64,000 bases of DNA from positions 1 to 64,000 of the forward strand of contig NZ_FMXQ01000001.1 of NCBI RefSeq assembly GCF_900104485.1, read 5' to 3'. This document shows positions 46,098-54,276 of this stretch, one piece after another. The notes beneath the pieces were generated by a model. That model worked only from the letters and a program-made list of their open reading frames with translations, was not told the DNA's origin and did not search any database. The translations under genes and the position numbers were made by a program. The DNA comes from Bauldia litoralis. GTDB taxonomy: Bacteria; Pseudomonadota; Alphaproteobacteria; Rhizobiales; Kaistiaceae. Position 1 is the stretch's first letter; each line of letters begins with the position of its first letter.

Positions 46098-46114
46098 ATT
46101 ATAGTAGTTCTAAA
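46098..46114 (-). promoter_or_regulatory. Candidate iron-responsive (Irr/ICE-like) box
   Basis: Read on the minus strand, TTTAGAACTACTATAAT matches 13 of 17 positions of the Irr-type box TTTAGAATTATTCTAAA as I recall it, with one arm intact. It overlaps a perfect TATAAT. It lies in an AT-rich patch between the hmuV stop (46126) and the hemophore operon (start 45864), about 235 bp from that gene. It is the best regulatory candidate for the heme operon, but the second arm is degenerate and no -35 is clear. Confidence 0.35.
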
Positions 46115-46125
46115 CAGGAGGCGTA

Positions 46126-46899
46126 TCAGCCAGCGACCGGAAGCACGAAAACCCGTGCGGACGCCTGGTTGACCCTGAGGTCGACGCCATAGACTTGCGT
46201 CAGCAGGCGGTCGGTGATCACCGCCTCGGGCGTCCCCTCCGCCACCACCCGGCCGCCATCGAGGGCGACGATGGTGTCCGCCACCTGGGCCGCGAGGTTG
46301 AGATCGTGGAGGACCGCCAGCACGCCGCCACCGGCCCTGGCATGCCGCCGGGCGATGTCGAGCAGGAGGAGCTGGTGCGCCAGATCGAGACCGGTCGTCG
46401 GCTCGTCGAGGAAGAGGTATCGGGCGCGGCCGTCGGCGGGCGTCGCCTTCAACTGCACCAGCACCCGGGCGAGATGGACCCGCTGCTGCTCGCCGCCGGA
46501 CAGCGTCGTGCAGTCGCGACCCGCCGCGTCGGCGAGACCGACGACCTCCAACCCCCAGGCGACAAGGGCCGCCGGCGGCTCTGCCACGCCATGCCGCGGC
46601 AGCCCCATCCGCACCACGTCCTCGACCCGGAAGCCGAAGGCGAGGCCGGTCGATTGCGACAGCACCGAACGGATCCCGGCGAGTTCGGCGGGACGCCACG
46701 CGGCGAGGTCGCGGCCATGCAGCAGGACCCGCCCGCGCGACGGCGGCAGGCCGCCGGCCATGATCCGCAGCAGCGTCGACTTGCCGGCGCCGTTCGGCCC
46801 GACCAGCACCGTGACCGTGCCGGGCGGCAGCGCCAGCGAGACACCGTCGAGAATGGTCTTGCCGCCGGCCCGGCGGGATATGTCCTCGGCCACATACAT
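46126..46899 (-). CDS. hmuV: Heme ABC transporter ATP-binding protein HmuV
   Basis: The 257-residue ATPase has Walker A GPNGAGKST, signature LSGGEQQRVHLARVL, Walker B YLFLDEPTTGLDLAHQ and the switch His in AVLHDLN. The arrangement behind hmuT and hmuU and the sequence type place it with FecCD-type heme/siderophore importers. It energises transfer of heme across the inner membrane. It starts 4 bp after the hmuU stop. Confidence 0.92.
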   Translation of the reverse strand: MYVAEDISRRAGGKTILDGVSLALPPGTVTVLVGPNGAGKSTLLRIMAGGLPPSRGRVLLHGRDLAAWRPAELAGIRSVLSQSTGLAFGFRVEDVVRMGLPRHGVAEPPAALVAWGLEVVGLADAAGRDCTTLSGGEQQRVHLARVLVQLKATPADGRARYLFLDEPTTGLDLAHQLLLLDIARRHARAGGGVLAVLHDLNLAAQVADTIVALDGGRVVAEGTPEAVITDRLLTQVYGVDLRVNQASARVFVLPVAG

Positions 46900-46903
46900 C
46901 GGC

Positions 46904-47980
46904 TCAGCCCGTGATTCGCAAGCGCCGCATCAGCAGCCACAGCATCATCGGCGCGCCGACCGCCGAGGTGACGATGCCGAGCGGCAATTCGGCCGGCGCG
47001 GCGACCGTGCGGGCGAAGACATCGGCGACGGTGAGGAGCGCCGCGCCGGCGAGCGCCGATACGGGAAGCAGCAGCCGGTGCGATGGCCCGAGCGACAGCC
47101 GCACCAGGTGCGGCACGGTGAGCCCGAAGAAGGCGATGACGCCGCTGACCGCGACCGCGCCGCCGACTCCGACCGCGACCGCCAGCACCGCAAGCCGCTT
47201 GGTCCGCTCGACGGCGATCCCGGCATAGGCGGCATCGGCCTCGCCAAGCGCCAGCGTGTCGAGCCCGCGCGCCAGCGCCGGCGCGCCGAGCACCAGTGCC
47301 GCCGCGAAGGGCAGGACGAGCATCACCTTGTCCCACGTCGCCCCGCCAAGGCTTCCCAGCATCCAGAAGGTGAAGTCGCGCAGTTGCTGGTCGCTCGACA
47401 CGAAGACCAGCAGCCCGGTCATCGCGCCGGTGAACCCGGTGAGCGCGATACCGGCGAGCAGCACCGTCACCACCGATGTGTGGCCGTCGCGGGTGGCGAC
47501 GAGCTGGAGGATGCCGGTCATCGCCAGCCCACCGAGGAAAGCGGAGAGCGGCAGGCCGAGTTCGGCCCAGCCGCCGAGCGTTGCCGCAAGCGACGCGCCG
47601 AAGACGATCCACAGGGCGGCGGCCAGCGCGGCCCCGGCCGAGACCCCGATGACGCCGGGATCGCCCAGCGGATTGCGGAGCAGGCCCTGCATCACCGCAC
47701 CGGCGACGGCGGTCGCCGAGCCGACCAGTGCGGCCAGCGCGGTGCGCGGCAGGCGGATGTCGAAGAGGATCACCGCGTCGCGGAGATCCGTCGCCGTATC
47801 GCCCTGGACGCCACCGAAGAGCATCGCCAGTACCCGGTCGGGCGCAATGCCGACCGGCCCGACGCCGAGCGACACCAGCGCCGCGACGACCGCGATACCG
47901 GCGGTGCAGGCAATCGCAAGCCCGAACCGCCCCGGCAGTAATCCGGGCGGTCGCGCACCAACTGCCGCTGTATCGGTCAT
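46904..47980 (-). CDS. hmuU: Heme ABC transporter permease HmuU
   Basis: The 358-residue FecCD-family permease has about ten membrane helices. It includes LRLPRTALAALVGSATAVAGAVMQGLLRNPLGDPGVIGVSAGAA (the family signature, here IRLPRTALAAL) and the C-terminal FFGLTVPHLVRLSLGPSHRLLLP. It forms the heme channel with HmuV. The ATG at 47980, 16 bp after the hmuT stop, is preferred over an upstream start that would extend well into hmuT. Confidence 0.92.
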   Translation of the reverse strand: MTDTAAVGARPPGLLPGRFGLAIACTAGIAVVAALVSLGVGPVGIAPDRVLAMLFGGVQGDTATDLRDAVILFDIRLPRTALAALVGSATAVAGAVMQGLLRNPLGDPGVIGVSAGAALAAALWIVFGASLAATLGGWAELGLPLSAFLGGLAMTGILQLVATRDGHTSVVTVLLAGIALTGFTGAMTGLLVFVSSDQQLRDFTFWMLGSLGGATWDKVMLVLPFAAALVLGAPALARGLDTLALGEADAAYAGIAVERTKRLAVLAVAVGVGGAVAVSGVIAFFGLTVPHLVRLSLGPSHRLLLPVSALAGAALLTVADVFARTVAAPAELPLGIVTSAVGAPMMLWLLMRRLRITG

Positions 47981-47996
47981 GCCGGCCCGGCTTGCG

Positions 47997-48926
47997 CTAG
48001 TCGCGCCCGGCCGCGTCGGCCGTCCATGGCCGCTCGGGCAGCGCGGGCAGCGCCAGTTCGGGATAGAGCGCGGCGGCGAGATCGCGGACCGCATGAGCGG
48101 TGCGCGGACCGAAATTCAGCAGGTAGCTGCCGCTCACCCGGATGAGCCGCCCGTCCCGCGCCGCGGGCGTGCCGGCAAAGGCCGGCGCGGCCAGCACGAC
48201 ATCGTCGCTCAGGCCGTGGGTCTGGTCCGCCATCAGCACGACCGCGTCCGGCGCGGCAGCGACCCCGGCCTCGTCGCTGACCGGCTTGTAGCCCTGCATG
48301 CCGGCCAGCGCGTTGTCGATGCGCGCCAGCGCGAAGACGTCGGCGGCGGCGGTATCGCTTCCGGCGGCGAGCGGCGCGCCGCCGTTCAGCCCGAGCACGA
48401 AGACCGCCCGTCGCCGCGCATCGACCTCGGCGAGCATCGCCGCGACCGTGGCGAGATCCGCTGAGACGGCGGAGGCGAGCGCCGCGCCCTTGTCCGGAAC
48501 GCCGACCGTGTCGGCGATCAGCCGGATGGTGTCGGCAACCTCGCCGGCGGTGCCCGGCTTGGGAACGCGGACGAAGGCAACCGAAGCCGATTCGAGAACC
48601 GCGATCGTTTCCGGCGGGCCGGCATCCTCGATGGCGAGGATCAGGGTCGGCGCCAGTGCCAGCACGCCCTCGGCGGACAGCGCGCGCATGTAGCCGACCT
48701 TCGGCTTCTCGGCGGCGCGTTCGGGAAAATCGCTGGTCAGGTCGACGCCGACGACGCTGTCCTCGAGCCCCAGCGCATAGAGCACTTCGGTGACGGTGCC
48801 GCCGATCGCCACGATCCGCGAGGCATCGGCCGCGACGGGCGCTCGCGGCGCGATTTCGGCGGCAAGCGCGGGTGCAATGAGCGCAACCATAAGCATGGCA
48901 GCTCCGCCAAATACATGTCGACACAT
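47997..48926 (-). CDS. hmuT: Periplasmic heme-binding protein HmuT
   Basis: The 309-residue protein has a signal peptide (MLMVALIAPALA) and a class III periplasmic-binding fold. ASRIVAIGGTVTEVLYALGLEDSVVGVDLTSDFP and KVGYMRALSAEGVLALAPTLIL are typical of HmuT; the tyrosine in GYMRALS is the usual heme ligand. The C-terminal lobe begins near DAVVLMADQTHGLSDD. It delivers heme to HmuUV. It follows hemP by 10 bp. Confidence 0.92.
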   Translation of the reverse strand: MCRHVFGGAAMLMVALIAPALAAEIAPRAPVAADASRIVAIGGTVTEVLYALGLEDSVVGVDLTSDFPERAAEKPKVGYMRALSAEGVLALAPTLILAIEDAGPPETIAVLESASVAFVRVPKPGTAGEVADTIRLIADTVGVPDKGAALASAVSADLATVAAMLAEVDARRRAVFVLGLNGGAPLAAGSDTAAADVFALARIDNALAGMQGYKPVSDEAGVAAAPDAVVLMADQTHGLSDDVVLAAPAFAGTPAARDGRLIRVSGSYLLNFGPRTAHAVRDLAAALYPELALPALPERPWTADAAGRD

Positions 48927-48936
48927 GACTTCGTTC

Positions 48937-49128
48937 CTACTTCGTCAGGATAAGCTTGTTGAGGCCGGTCAATCGCAGGCGATACGTCTGATTTCCGTGA
49001 CGGATACGGATTTCACGATCTTTCTGGAATAGTTCTTGACTGTCCACGACACCATCGGAAACGCAAACAACGTGCCGCTTGCCCCGTCGCTCATCATCTT
49101 GAGTCATTTTTACTGACGGCTCTTTCAT
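48937..49128 (-). CDS. hemP: Hemin uptake protein HemP
   Basis: This 63-residue protein begins MKEPSVKMTQDDERRGK and ends with EIRIRHGNQTYRLRLTGLNKLILTK, the conserved HemP core (RxGxxxYxLRxTxxxKLILTK). HemP is a small, iron-regulated protein found at the head of heme-uptake operons. In some bacteria it activates heme-receptor expression. Here it leads hemP-hmuTUV, 10 bp before hmuT. An ATG at 49107 would give 56 residues. Neither start has a strong ribosome site. The AT-rich 175 bp up to tonB must contain both promoters. Confidence 0.88.
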   Translation of the reverse strand: MKEPSVKMTQDDERRGKRHVVCVSDGVVDSQELFQKDREIRIRHGNQTYRLRLTGLNKLILTK

Positions 49129-49303
49129 TACACTTATTCTAATTCCAATAAAGACTCGAATATGCGGAATCAGTGCATCGCACGCACGATACGTTATTGC
49201 AATACACTCAATTTCATCATACGCATTCGTAAAATACATTGTAGTTACTGTAAAACCGGCGGATGGACGCGCTCCACCGCTCCCAAATGGCCGTGCCCCC
49301 TTC

Positions 49304-50308
49304 GTGCGTTCCGACAAGCCGCTATCGTTCTTTCGTCCCGCCGTGTCCCGGGTCCTGCCGCGATGGATGGCGGACGGCGCCGGGACCTGGTGGCGACACC
49401 AATGGCTGTCCTCCGGCCTGCTGTCGCTGGCGGTCCATGTCGTCCTGATCGCCGCCGCGACCTTCACGCTGGGCAGTACGGAGCGGACGGCCGGGGAGGG
49501 CGACGACCTGGTCTTCATCGAGGGGATTCCGGTGACGCTGGTCGAGTCGGTCCCGTCGCTGCCGAGCCTCGCCTCCGACGGCGAGGCAGACGCCGATGAA
49601 CCGCCCGAGGAATCGGTGGAACCTCCCGAACCGCCGACCGAGGCGGAACCGGAACCGGTCGATCCACCGCCGGACGAAGCGGAGCCGCCCGAGCCCGCCC
49701 CCCTCGATACCGAACCGCCGGTTCCTGACGAGCCGACCGATCCTCCGGACCCCGACGAGCCCGCACCAGCCGATGCGGCGGAACCGGAGGCCGAACCCGA
49801 CGTCGATCCGACCGTGATGCCTGCGCCGCCGCAACCGCGCGCCCGGCCGCCTCGACCAACCCCGCCGGTCGAGACGGCCGCGCGAGCCGTCGAACCGCCG
49901 TGGGAGCCCCCTGCAGCGAAAAAGCCGCGACCGCCCAAGCGGGCATCCGCCCCGTCCGACGCGGGCGCGGCGAGCAGCGGCGCCGGCGGTGGCGGCCAGG
50001 GCCTCGGCCAGGGCGATCCCCAGGCGAGCCGCTATCGCAGCCAGGTCGCGGCGAAGCTGATGGCCAACCGCTTCTACCCGAACGGCGCGCGTCGCGACCG
50101 CCTCGAGGGGACCGCTACCGTCGCCTTCATGATCGACCGCAGGGGCCGGGCCGGCGATATCGCGGTGGTGCGGTCAAGCGGCTCGGAAATTCTGGACGAA
50201 GCGGCGCGATCGATGGTCCGCCGCGCCGAGCCCTTCCCCCCGCCGCCGGCATCGCTCGGCGACTCCGTCGCGATCCGCGCACCGCTCCGCTTCGAGATGC
50301 CGCGATAG
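49304..50308 (+). CDS. tonB: TonB energy-transducing protein
   Basis: The 334-residue protein has a cytoplasmic N-terminus, one membrane helix containing a histidine (LLSLAVHVVLIAAATFTL, about residues 36-55) and a long Pro/Glu-rich spacer (residues about 75-190). The TonB C-terminal domain follows (YRSQVAAKLMANRFYPNGARRD, GTATVAFMIDRRGRAGDIAVVRSSGSEILDEAARSMVRRAEPFPPPP). It couples the proton-motive force to the outer-membrane heme receptor nearby. It is divergent from hemP and probably shares its iron control. ExbB and ExbD are not in the window. The start is a GTG at 49304; a later ATG at 49367 is possible. Confidence 0.9.
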   Translation: MRSDKPLSFFRPAVSRVLPRWMADGAGTWWRHQWLSSGLLSLAVHVVLIAAATFTLGSTERTAGEGDDLVFIEGIPVTLVESVPSLPSLASDGEADADEPPEESVEPPEPPTEAEPEPVDPPPDEAEPPEPAPLDTEPPVPDEPTDPPDPDEPAPADAAEPEAEPDVDPTVMPAPPQPRARPPRPTPPVETAARAVEPPWEPPAAKKPRPPKRASAPSDAGAASSGAGGGGQGLGQGDPQASRYRSQVAAKLMANRFYPNGARRDRLEGTATVAFMIDRRGRAGDIAVVRSSGSEILDEAARSMVRRAEPFPPPPASLGDSVAIRAPLRFEMPR

Positions 50309-50380
50309 GCGTCGTCGGCCAATCATCGGCGCAGCGATAGCGCGGGCGCTTCGCAAGAAGATCATGGGTGATGGGGAGAC

Positions 50381-50455
50381 TGGTACTCCCTAGGGGAATC
50401 GAACCCCTGTTTCTGCCGTGAGAGGGCAGCGTCCTAACCGCTAGACGAAGGGAGC
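50381..50455 (-). tRNA. tRNA-Glu (anticodon CTC)
   Basis: The minus strand reads GCTCCCTTCGTCTAGCGG at the 5' end. The acceptor stem GCTCCCT/AGGGAGT closes with a G-U pair. The anticodon stem is TGCC/GGCA around loop CTCTCAC (anticodon CTC). The T-arm is GGGGTTCGATTCCCC, and CCA is encoded. The pattern is that of bacterial tRNA-Glu, here the CTC isoacceptor reading GAG. Confidence 0.95.
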
Positions 50456-50529
50456 AGCACCAGTGGGGCAGTTTATAGTCATCGGCCGGCCCCACTTCAA
50501 GCCGTGTCTTGCATCTCCCTTGCGCGCCC

Positions 50530-51693
50530 CTAGGGCAGAGGATCGACCGGCTGCTCCTCCTCCGGTGGCTCGCCCGGCTCGGCGCGGAACCACTCCCGGA
50601 TCAGGTCATAGGCGACGGCGAGGATCACCGGCCCGAGGAAGACGCCAATCAGCCCCCAGGCGACCAGACCGCCCAGCACGCCGACGAAGATCAGCAGCCC
50701 CGGCAGTTCGGCATCGCGTCCGGCCAGGATCGGCCGTGACAGGTTTTCCACCGGATAGACGACGAGCATTCCCCACAGGACGATGAAGATCGCCCAGCCG
50801 AGCTCGTTCTGGGCCAACAGCCACAGCGCCACCGGGATCCACACAAGCGGCGCGCCGACCTGGACGAGTGCTGCGAAGAAGGTCAGCCCGCCGAGCAGCA
50901 GCCAGGCCGGAACCCCGGCGATCAGGTAGGCGACGGCCGCGACCATGGCTTCCGCGACGGCGCTGCCGACAACCCCGCGCACGGTGCTGCGCGTCGTGCG
51001 CACCCCGCGCTCGAGCAGCGTCGTGCCGAGGTCGCCGCCGGCGCGGTGGAAGAAGGTCGAAGCGAAGGAGGATAGCCGGTCGCGGTTGGCGAGGAAGACC
51101 CCGCCGAGGACGACGCCGAGCGCGATCTCGAACATGAACAGGCCGACATTCTCGACCTCCTTCAGCCCCCAGACCAGCCATTCCTGGATGTCGGCGCTGA
51201 AATGGGCGACGTAGGTCTTGCCCTCGGACGCGATCAGTTCCCAGTTGCGGCTCAGGAAGTCGCCGATCCATGGCAGCGTCTTGATGCTCTGCGGCGCCGT
51301 CTCGACGCCGCTGGTCGAGGCCGCGTCGACCCAGGCGATCAGCCCCGGCGTATAGGCGATGATGCCGCGGGTCAGCCCGATCGCCGGCACCACCAGCACG
51401 AGGACGAGGAAGATGCTGGTCAGCGTCGCGGCCAGCTTGCGCCTGGCCGGCATCTTTCGCAGCACCCAGGCATGCAGGGGTGCCGCGGCGATCGCCAACA
51501 CGATCGCCCACAGGATCGCCGGAATGAAGGGCTGCAGCGTCAGGTAGGTCGCGAACAGCAGGAAGCCGGCGACGATCGCCGCCAGGGCGCCGTCGAATGT
51601 CGTCGGGATCGGCCCGCCCTGTCCGCGTTTGCGCTGCACCCTGGCTTGCCCCCCGCGCGCCTGTCCGTCGTGATGGCCGAAGTCATACCGCAT
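50530..51693 (-). CDS. AI-2E family membrane transporter-like protein
   Basis: The 387-residue protein has eight or so membrane helices in the PF01594 pattern. A pair of N-terminal helices contains FIPAILWAIVLAIAAAPLH. A long periplasmic helical domain follows (about residues 130-190), then the conserved C-terminal GLLTFFAALVQVGAPLVWIPVAL- and LPGLLIFVGVLGGLVAWGLIGVFLGPVILAV-like segments. Members have been proposed to export autoinducer-2 or to act as Na+/H+ antiporters, but most are uncharacterised. The tail is acidic and Pro-rich. It follows the tRNA gene and is transcribed separately. Confidence 0.87.
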   Translation of the reverse strand: MRYDFGHHDGQARGGQARVQRKRGQGGPIPTTFDGALAAIVAGFLLFATYLTLQPFIPAILWAIVLAIAAAPLHAWVLRKMPARRKLAATLTSIFLVLVLVVPAIGLTRGIIAYTPGLIAWVDAASTSGVETAPQSIKTLPWIGDFLSRNWELIASEGKTYVAHFSADIQEWLVWGLKEVENVGLFMFEIALGVVLGGVFLANRDRLSSFASTFFHRAGGDLGTTLLERGVRTTRSTVRGVVGSAVAEAMVAAVAYLIAGVPAWLLLGGLTFFAALVQVGAPLVWIPVALWLLAQNELGWAIFIVLWGMLVVYPVENLSRPILAGRDAELPGLLIFVGVLGGLVAWGLIGVFLGPVILAVAYDLIREWFRAEPGEPPEEEQPVDPLP

Positions 51694-51718
51694 TCGCGCG
51701 GTCGCCAGAACCCCGCGG

Positions 51719-52090
51719 TCAGTCGGCCGTCACCCGCAACCGGCCGACGACTGTCATCGCCGGCATCTCGAAGATGACGACGCTGGTCCCGTCGTCGTCC
51801 GCATAGGTCAGCGACAGGCGGTTGCCGTCCATCGCCGAGGAGACGATTCGCGCCCCCGGCGCCAACCCGAGGCCGGACAGCGAGACGGTCGGCGTTGCCG
51901 CGTCCTTTGGCAGCGCCGCCGATCCACCTGGATCCGTGATAACAATGCGGTACACGATCCCGGCGAGGACGGCGAGAAGGCCGATTCCCAGGGTCAGCCC
52001 GGCGATCAGCATCAGCCGGCGCAACCGCTCCTGAACCCGCGCGACGGCGGGATCGAGCGGCTTTTCTTCTTCGTCGTGTGGGTCAGCCAT
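51719..52090 (-). CDS. DUF6476-like single-pass membrane protein
   Basis: The 123-residue protein has an acidic N-terminus (MADPHDEEEKPLDPAVARVQERLRRL), one membrane helix (LMLIAGLTLGIGLLAVLAGIVYRIVI, residues 26-51) and a small periplasmic beta domain (LGLAPGARIVSSAMDGNRLSLTYADDDGTSVVIFEMPAMTVVGRLRV). This matches a small family found beside rluD in Rhizobiales, with unknown function. Its start codon overlaps the rluD ATG on the other strand (CATG at 52088-52091). Confidence 0.75.
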   Translation of the reverse strand: MADPHDEEEKPLDPAVARVQERLRRLMLIAGLTLGIGLLAVLAGIVYRIVITDPGGSAALPKDAATPTVSLSGLGLAPGARIVSSAMDGNRLSLTYADDDGTSVVIFEMPAMTVVGRLRVTAD

Positions 52091-53096
52091 GTCAGCCGGT
52101 GCGTTCGAGTCGAAAATCGAGGTTGTCGTGGACGAGGCCGATGCCGGCGCCCGCCTTGACGCATGGCTGGCCGGCGCGGTCGCCGATCTGTCGCGCAGCC
52201 GCGCCAAGGCCTTGATCGTTTCGGGAATGGTGTCGGTCGGCGGCGCGACGATAGAGGAGCCGAAAAGGCCGGTCAAACCGGGCGAGACGGTCATCGTCAC
52301 CGTGCCGCCACCGGAGCCGGCGATTCCCGCCGGCGAGGCGATCGCCCTCGACATCGTCTACCAGGACGACGATCTGATCGTAATCGACAAGCCGCCGGGC
52401 ATGGTGGTTCACCCCGGCGCCGGCAACCACTCCGGCACCCTGGTCAACGCACTGATCCGCCATTGCGGCGACAGCCTGTCCGGCATCGGCGGCGTCGCCC
52501 GGCCGGGCATCGTCCACCGTCTCGACAAGGATACCAGCGGGCTTCTGGTGGTCGCCAAGAACGACCGCACCCACCAGGGCCTCGCCGCGCAATTCGCCGA
52601 TCATGGCCGCGAGGGCCCGCTCGAGCGGGCCTATATGGCGCTCTGCTGGGGCGTGCCGGAGCGAACGAAGGGGATCATCGACGCCGCCATCGGTCGGTCC
52701 AACCAGAACCGCGAGAAGATGGAGATCAAGCGCACGGGCGGCCGCCACGCGATCACCCATTTTGCGGTTGCCGAGCGATATGGCGCGGCCGGCAAGCCGC
52801 CGATCGCCTCGCTGATCGAGTGCCGGCTGGAGACCGGCCGCACCCACCAGATCCGCGTTCACCTCGCCTCGATCGCCCATCCGGTGATCGGCGACCGGGG
52901 CTACGGCGCGGGCTTCGCCACCAAGGCGGCACGACTGCCCGAACCCGCACGAAGTGTGGTTTCCGCCTTCCCGCGCCAGGCGCTGCACGCCTTCCGGCTC
53001 GGCTTCGAACACCCCGCCACACATGAGGCGCTGCATTTCGAGCGACCGCCGCCAGCCGACATGATCGCTTTAACCGATGCGCTCAAGTCATTGTGA
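52089..53096 (+). CDS. rluD: RluD-family 23S rRNA pseudouridine synthase
   Basis: The 335-residue enzyme isomerises uridines in helix 69 of 23S rRNA (positions 1911/1915/1917 in E. coli) if it is true RluD. It has an N-terminal S4 RNA-binding domain (RLDAWLAGAVADLSRSRAKALIVSGMVSVGG) and the catalytic domain with D146 in HRLDKDTSGLLVVAK. The C-terminal motifs TGRTHQIRVHLASIAHPVIGD and FPRQALHAFRLGFEHP are also present. An ATG at 52089 leaves no room for an upstream ribosome site outside the divergent gene. It precedes rpoH by 140 bp. Confidence 0.92.
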   Translation: MSAGAFESKIEVVVDEADAGARLDAWLAGAVADLSRSRAKALIVSGMVSVGGATIEEPKRPVKPGETVIVTVPPPEPAIPAGEAIALDIVYQDDDLIVIDKPPGMVVHPGAGNHSGTLVNALIRHCGDSLSGIGGVARPGIVHRLDKDTSGLLVVAKNDRTHQGLAAQFADHGREGPLERAYMALCWGVPERTKGIIDAAIGRSNQNREKMEIKRTGGRHAITHFAVAERYGAAGKPPIASLIECRLETGRTHQIRVHLASIAHPVIGDRGYGAGFATKAARLPEPARSVVSAFPRQALHAFRLGFEHPATHEALHFERPPPADMIALTDALKSL

Positions 53097-53114
53097 ACAA
53101 AATGTAATCTCGAT

Positions 53115-53136
53115 CGCCGCAAAGAGGGCGTTTTTT
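53115..53136 (+). terminator. Weak terminator between rluD and rpoH
   Basis: A short CGCC/GGCG stem with an 8-base loop is followed by TTTTTT. The stem is weak, so read-through to rpoH is possible. Confidence 0.4.
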
Positions 53137-53236
53137 CGAGCGAGCATCATACCTATATGAGCTATTTGCCGTGGCCTGCTGGAGGCACGGCGACTGTTCC
53201 CGCCGGACATGCCGGGGGAGAAAGGGGCGCCAGATC

Positions 53237-54142
53237 ATGGCCCGTACAAGTCTGCCTGTTATCGCGAGCGGCGAATCCGGCCTCTCGCACTACCTGACCG
53301 AAATCCGCAAGTTCCCGATGCTGGCTCCCGACGAGGAGTTCATGCTCGCCAAGAGCTACAAGGAACATGGGGATCGCGACGCCGCGCATCAATTGGTGAC
53401 CAGCCATCTCCGGCTCGTCGCCAAGATCGCCATGGGCTATCGCGGCTACGGTCTGCCGATCGGCGAAGTCATCTCCGAGGGCAATGTCGGCCTCATGCAG
53501 GCGGTGAAGCGGTTCGAACCCGACAAGGGCTTCCGCCTCGCCACCTATGCCATGTGGTGGATCAAGGCCTCGATCCAGGAATACATCCTGCGCTCGTGGA
53601 GCCTGGTCAAGATGGGCACCACCGCCAACCAGAAGCGGCTGTTCTTCAACCTGCGCAAGGTCAAGGGCCAGATCAGCGCCATCGACGATGGCGACCTGCG
53701 GCCGGACCAGGTCAAGGAGATCTCCGAGAAGCTCGGCGTGCCCGAGGACGACGTTATCTCGATGAACCGCCGGCTCGGCGGCGACGCGTCGCTGAACGCG
53801 CCGCTGCGTACCGAGGACGATGGCGGCGGACAGTGGCAGGACTGGCTGGTCGACAAGAGCCCCGGCCAGGAAGAGCTCTACGCCGAGAGCGAGGAACTCG
53901 ACAGCCGGCGCGCCCTGCTCAAGGACGCGATGGACGTCCTCAACGACCGCGAGCGCCGAATCTTCGAGGCGCGGCGTCTGTCGGAGGATCCGATCACGCT
54001 GGAAGAGCTCTCCACCGAGTTCGGCGTGTCACGCGAGCGCGTGCGCCAGATCGAGGTGCGGGCCTTCGAGAAGGTCCAGAAGGCCGTCAAGAAGGGCGCC
54101 AAGGAACTCGAGCGCCCCCGCGCCGAGATCGAGGCCGCCTAG
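53237..54142 (+). CDS. rpoH: RNA polymerase heat-shock sigma factor RpoH
   Basis: The 301-residue sigma-32 has region 2 with GYGLPIGEVISEGNVGLMQAVKRFEPDKGFRLATYAMWWIKASIQEYILRSWSLVK and the RpoH box NQKRLFFNLRKVKG, which distinguishes it from other sigma-70 proteins. A region 4 helix-turn-helix follows (LEELSTEFGVSRERVRQIEVRAFEKVQKAV). It directs transcription of chaperones and proteases. The start at 53237 agrees with MARTSLPV, the usual alphaproteobacterial beginning. Many Rhizobiales carry more than one rpoH; only one is in the window. Confidence 0.95.
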   Translation: MARTSLPVIASGESGLSHYLTEIRKFPMLAPDEEFMLAKSYKEHGDRDAAHQLVTSHLRLVAKIAMGYRGYGLPIGEVISEGNVGLMQAVKRFEPDKGFRLATYAMWWIKASIQEYILRSWSLVKMGTTANQKRLFFNLRKVKGQISAIDDGDLRPDQVKEISEKLGVPEDDVISMNRRLGGDASLNAPLRTEDDGGGQWQDWLVDKSPGQEELYAESEELDSRRALLKDAMDVLNDRERRIFEARRLSEDPITLEELSTEFGVSRERVRQIEVRAFEKVQKAVKKGAKELERPRAEIEAA

Positions 54143-54197
54143 CTTCGGCACGACGCGATCGCTCACCCGCTCTCGGGCGGGTGACGAGACAACGATC

Positions 54198-54242
54198 GGG
54201 CGACCGCCTGTCTCGGAAGAGACGACGGTCGCCCTTGTTGTA
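54198..54242 (+). terminator. Intrinsic terminator of rpoH
   Basis: A compound hairpin: outer 9-bp stem GGGCGACCG/CGGTCGCCC and inner stem GTCTC/GAGAC with a GGAA tetraloop. The T-rich tail TTGTTGT follows, about 55 bp after the rpoH stop. Confidence 0.85.
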
Positions 54243-54276
54243 TCCGGCTCATGTCACCGCTTCCCGCCGGCGCCGT

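Noticed and set aside
49129-49303. Fur or Irr box between hemP and tonB
   Set aside because: The region is AT-rich and contains TTATTC and AATAA elements, but no stretch matched a Fur, RirA or Irr palindrome well enough to call.
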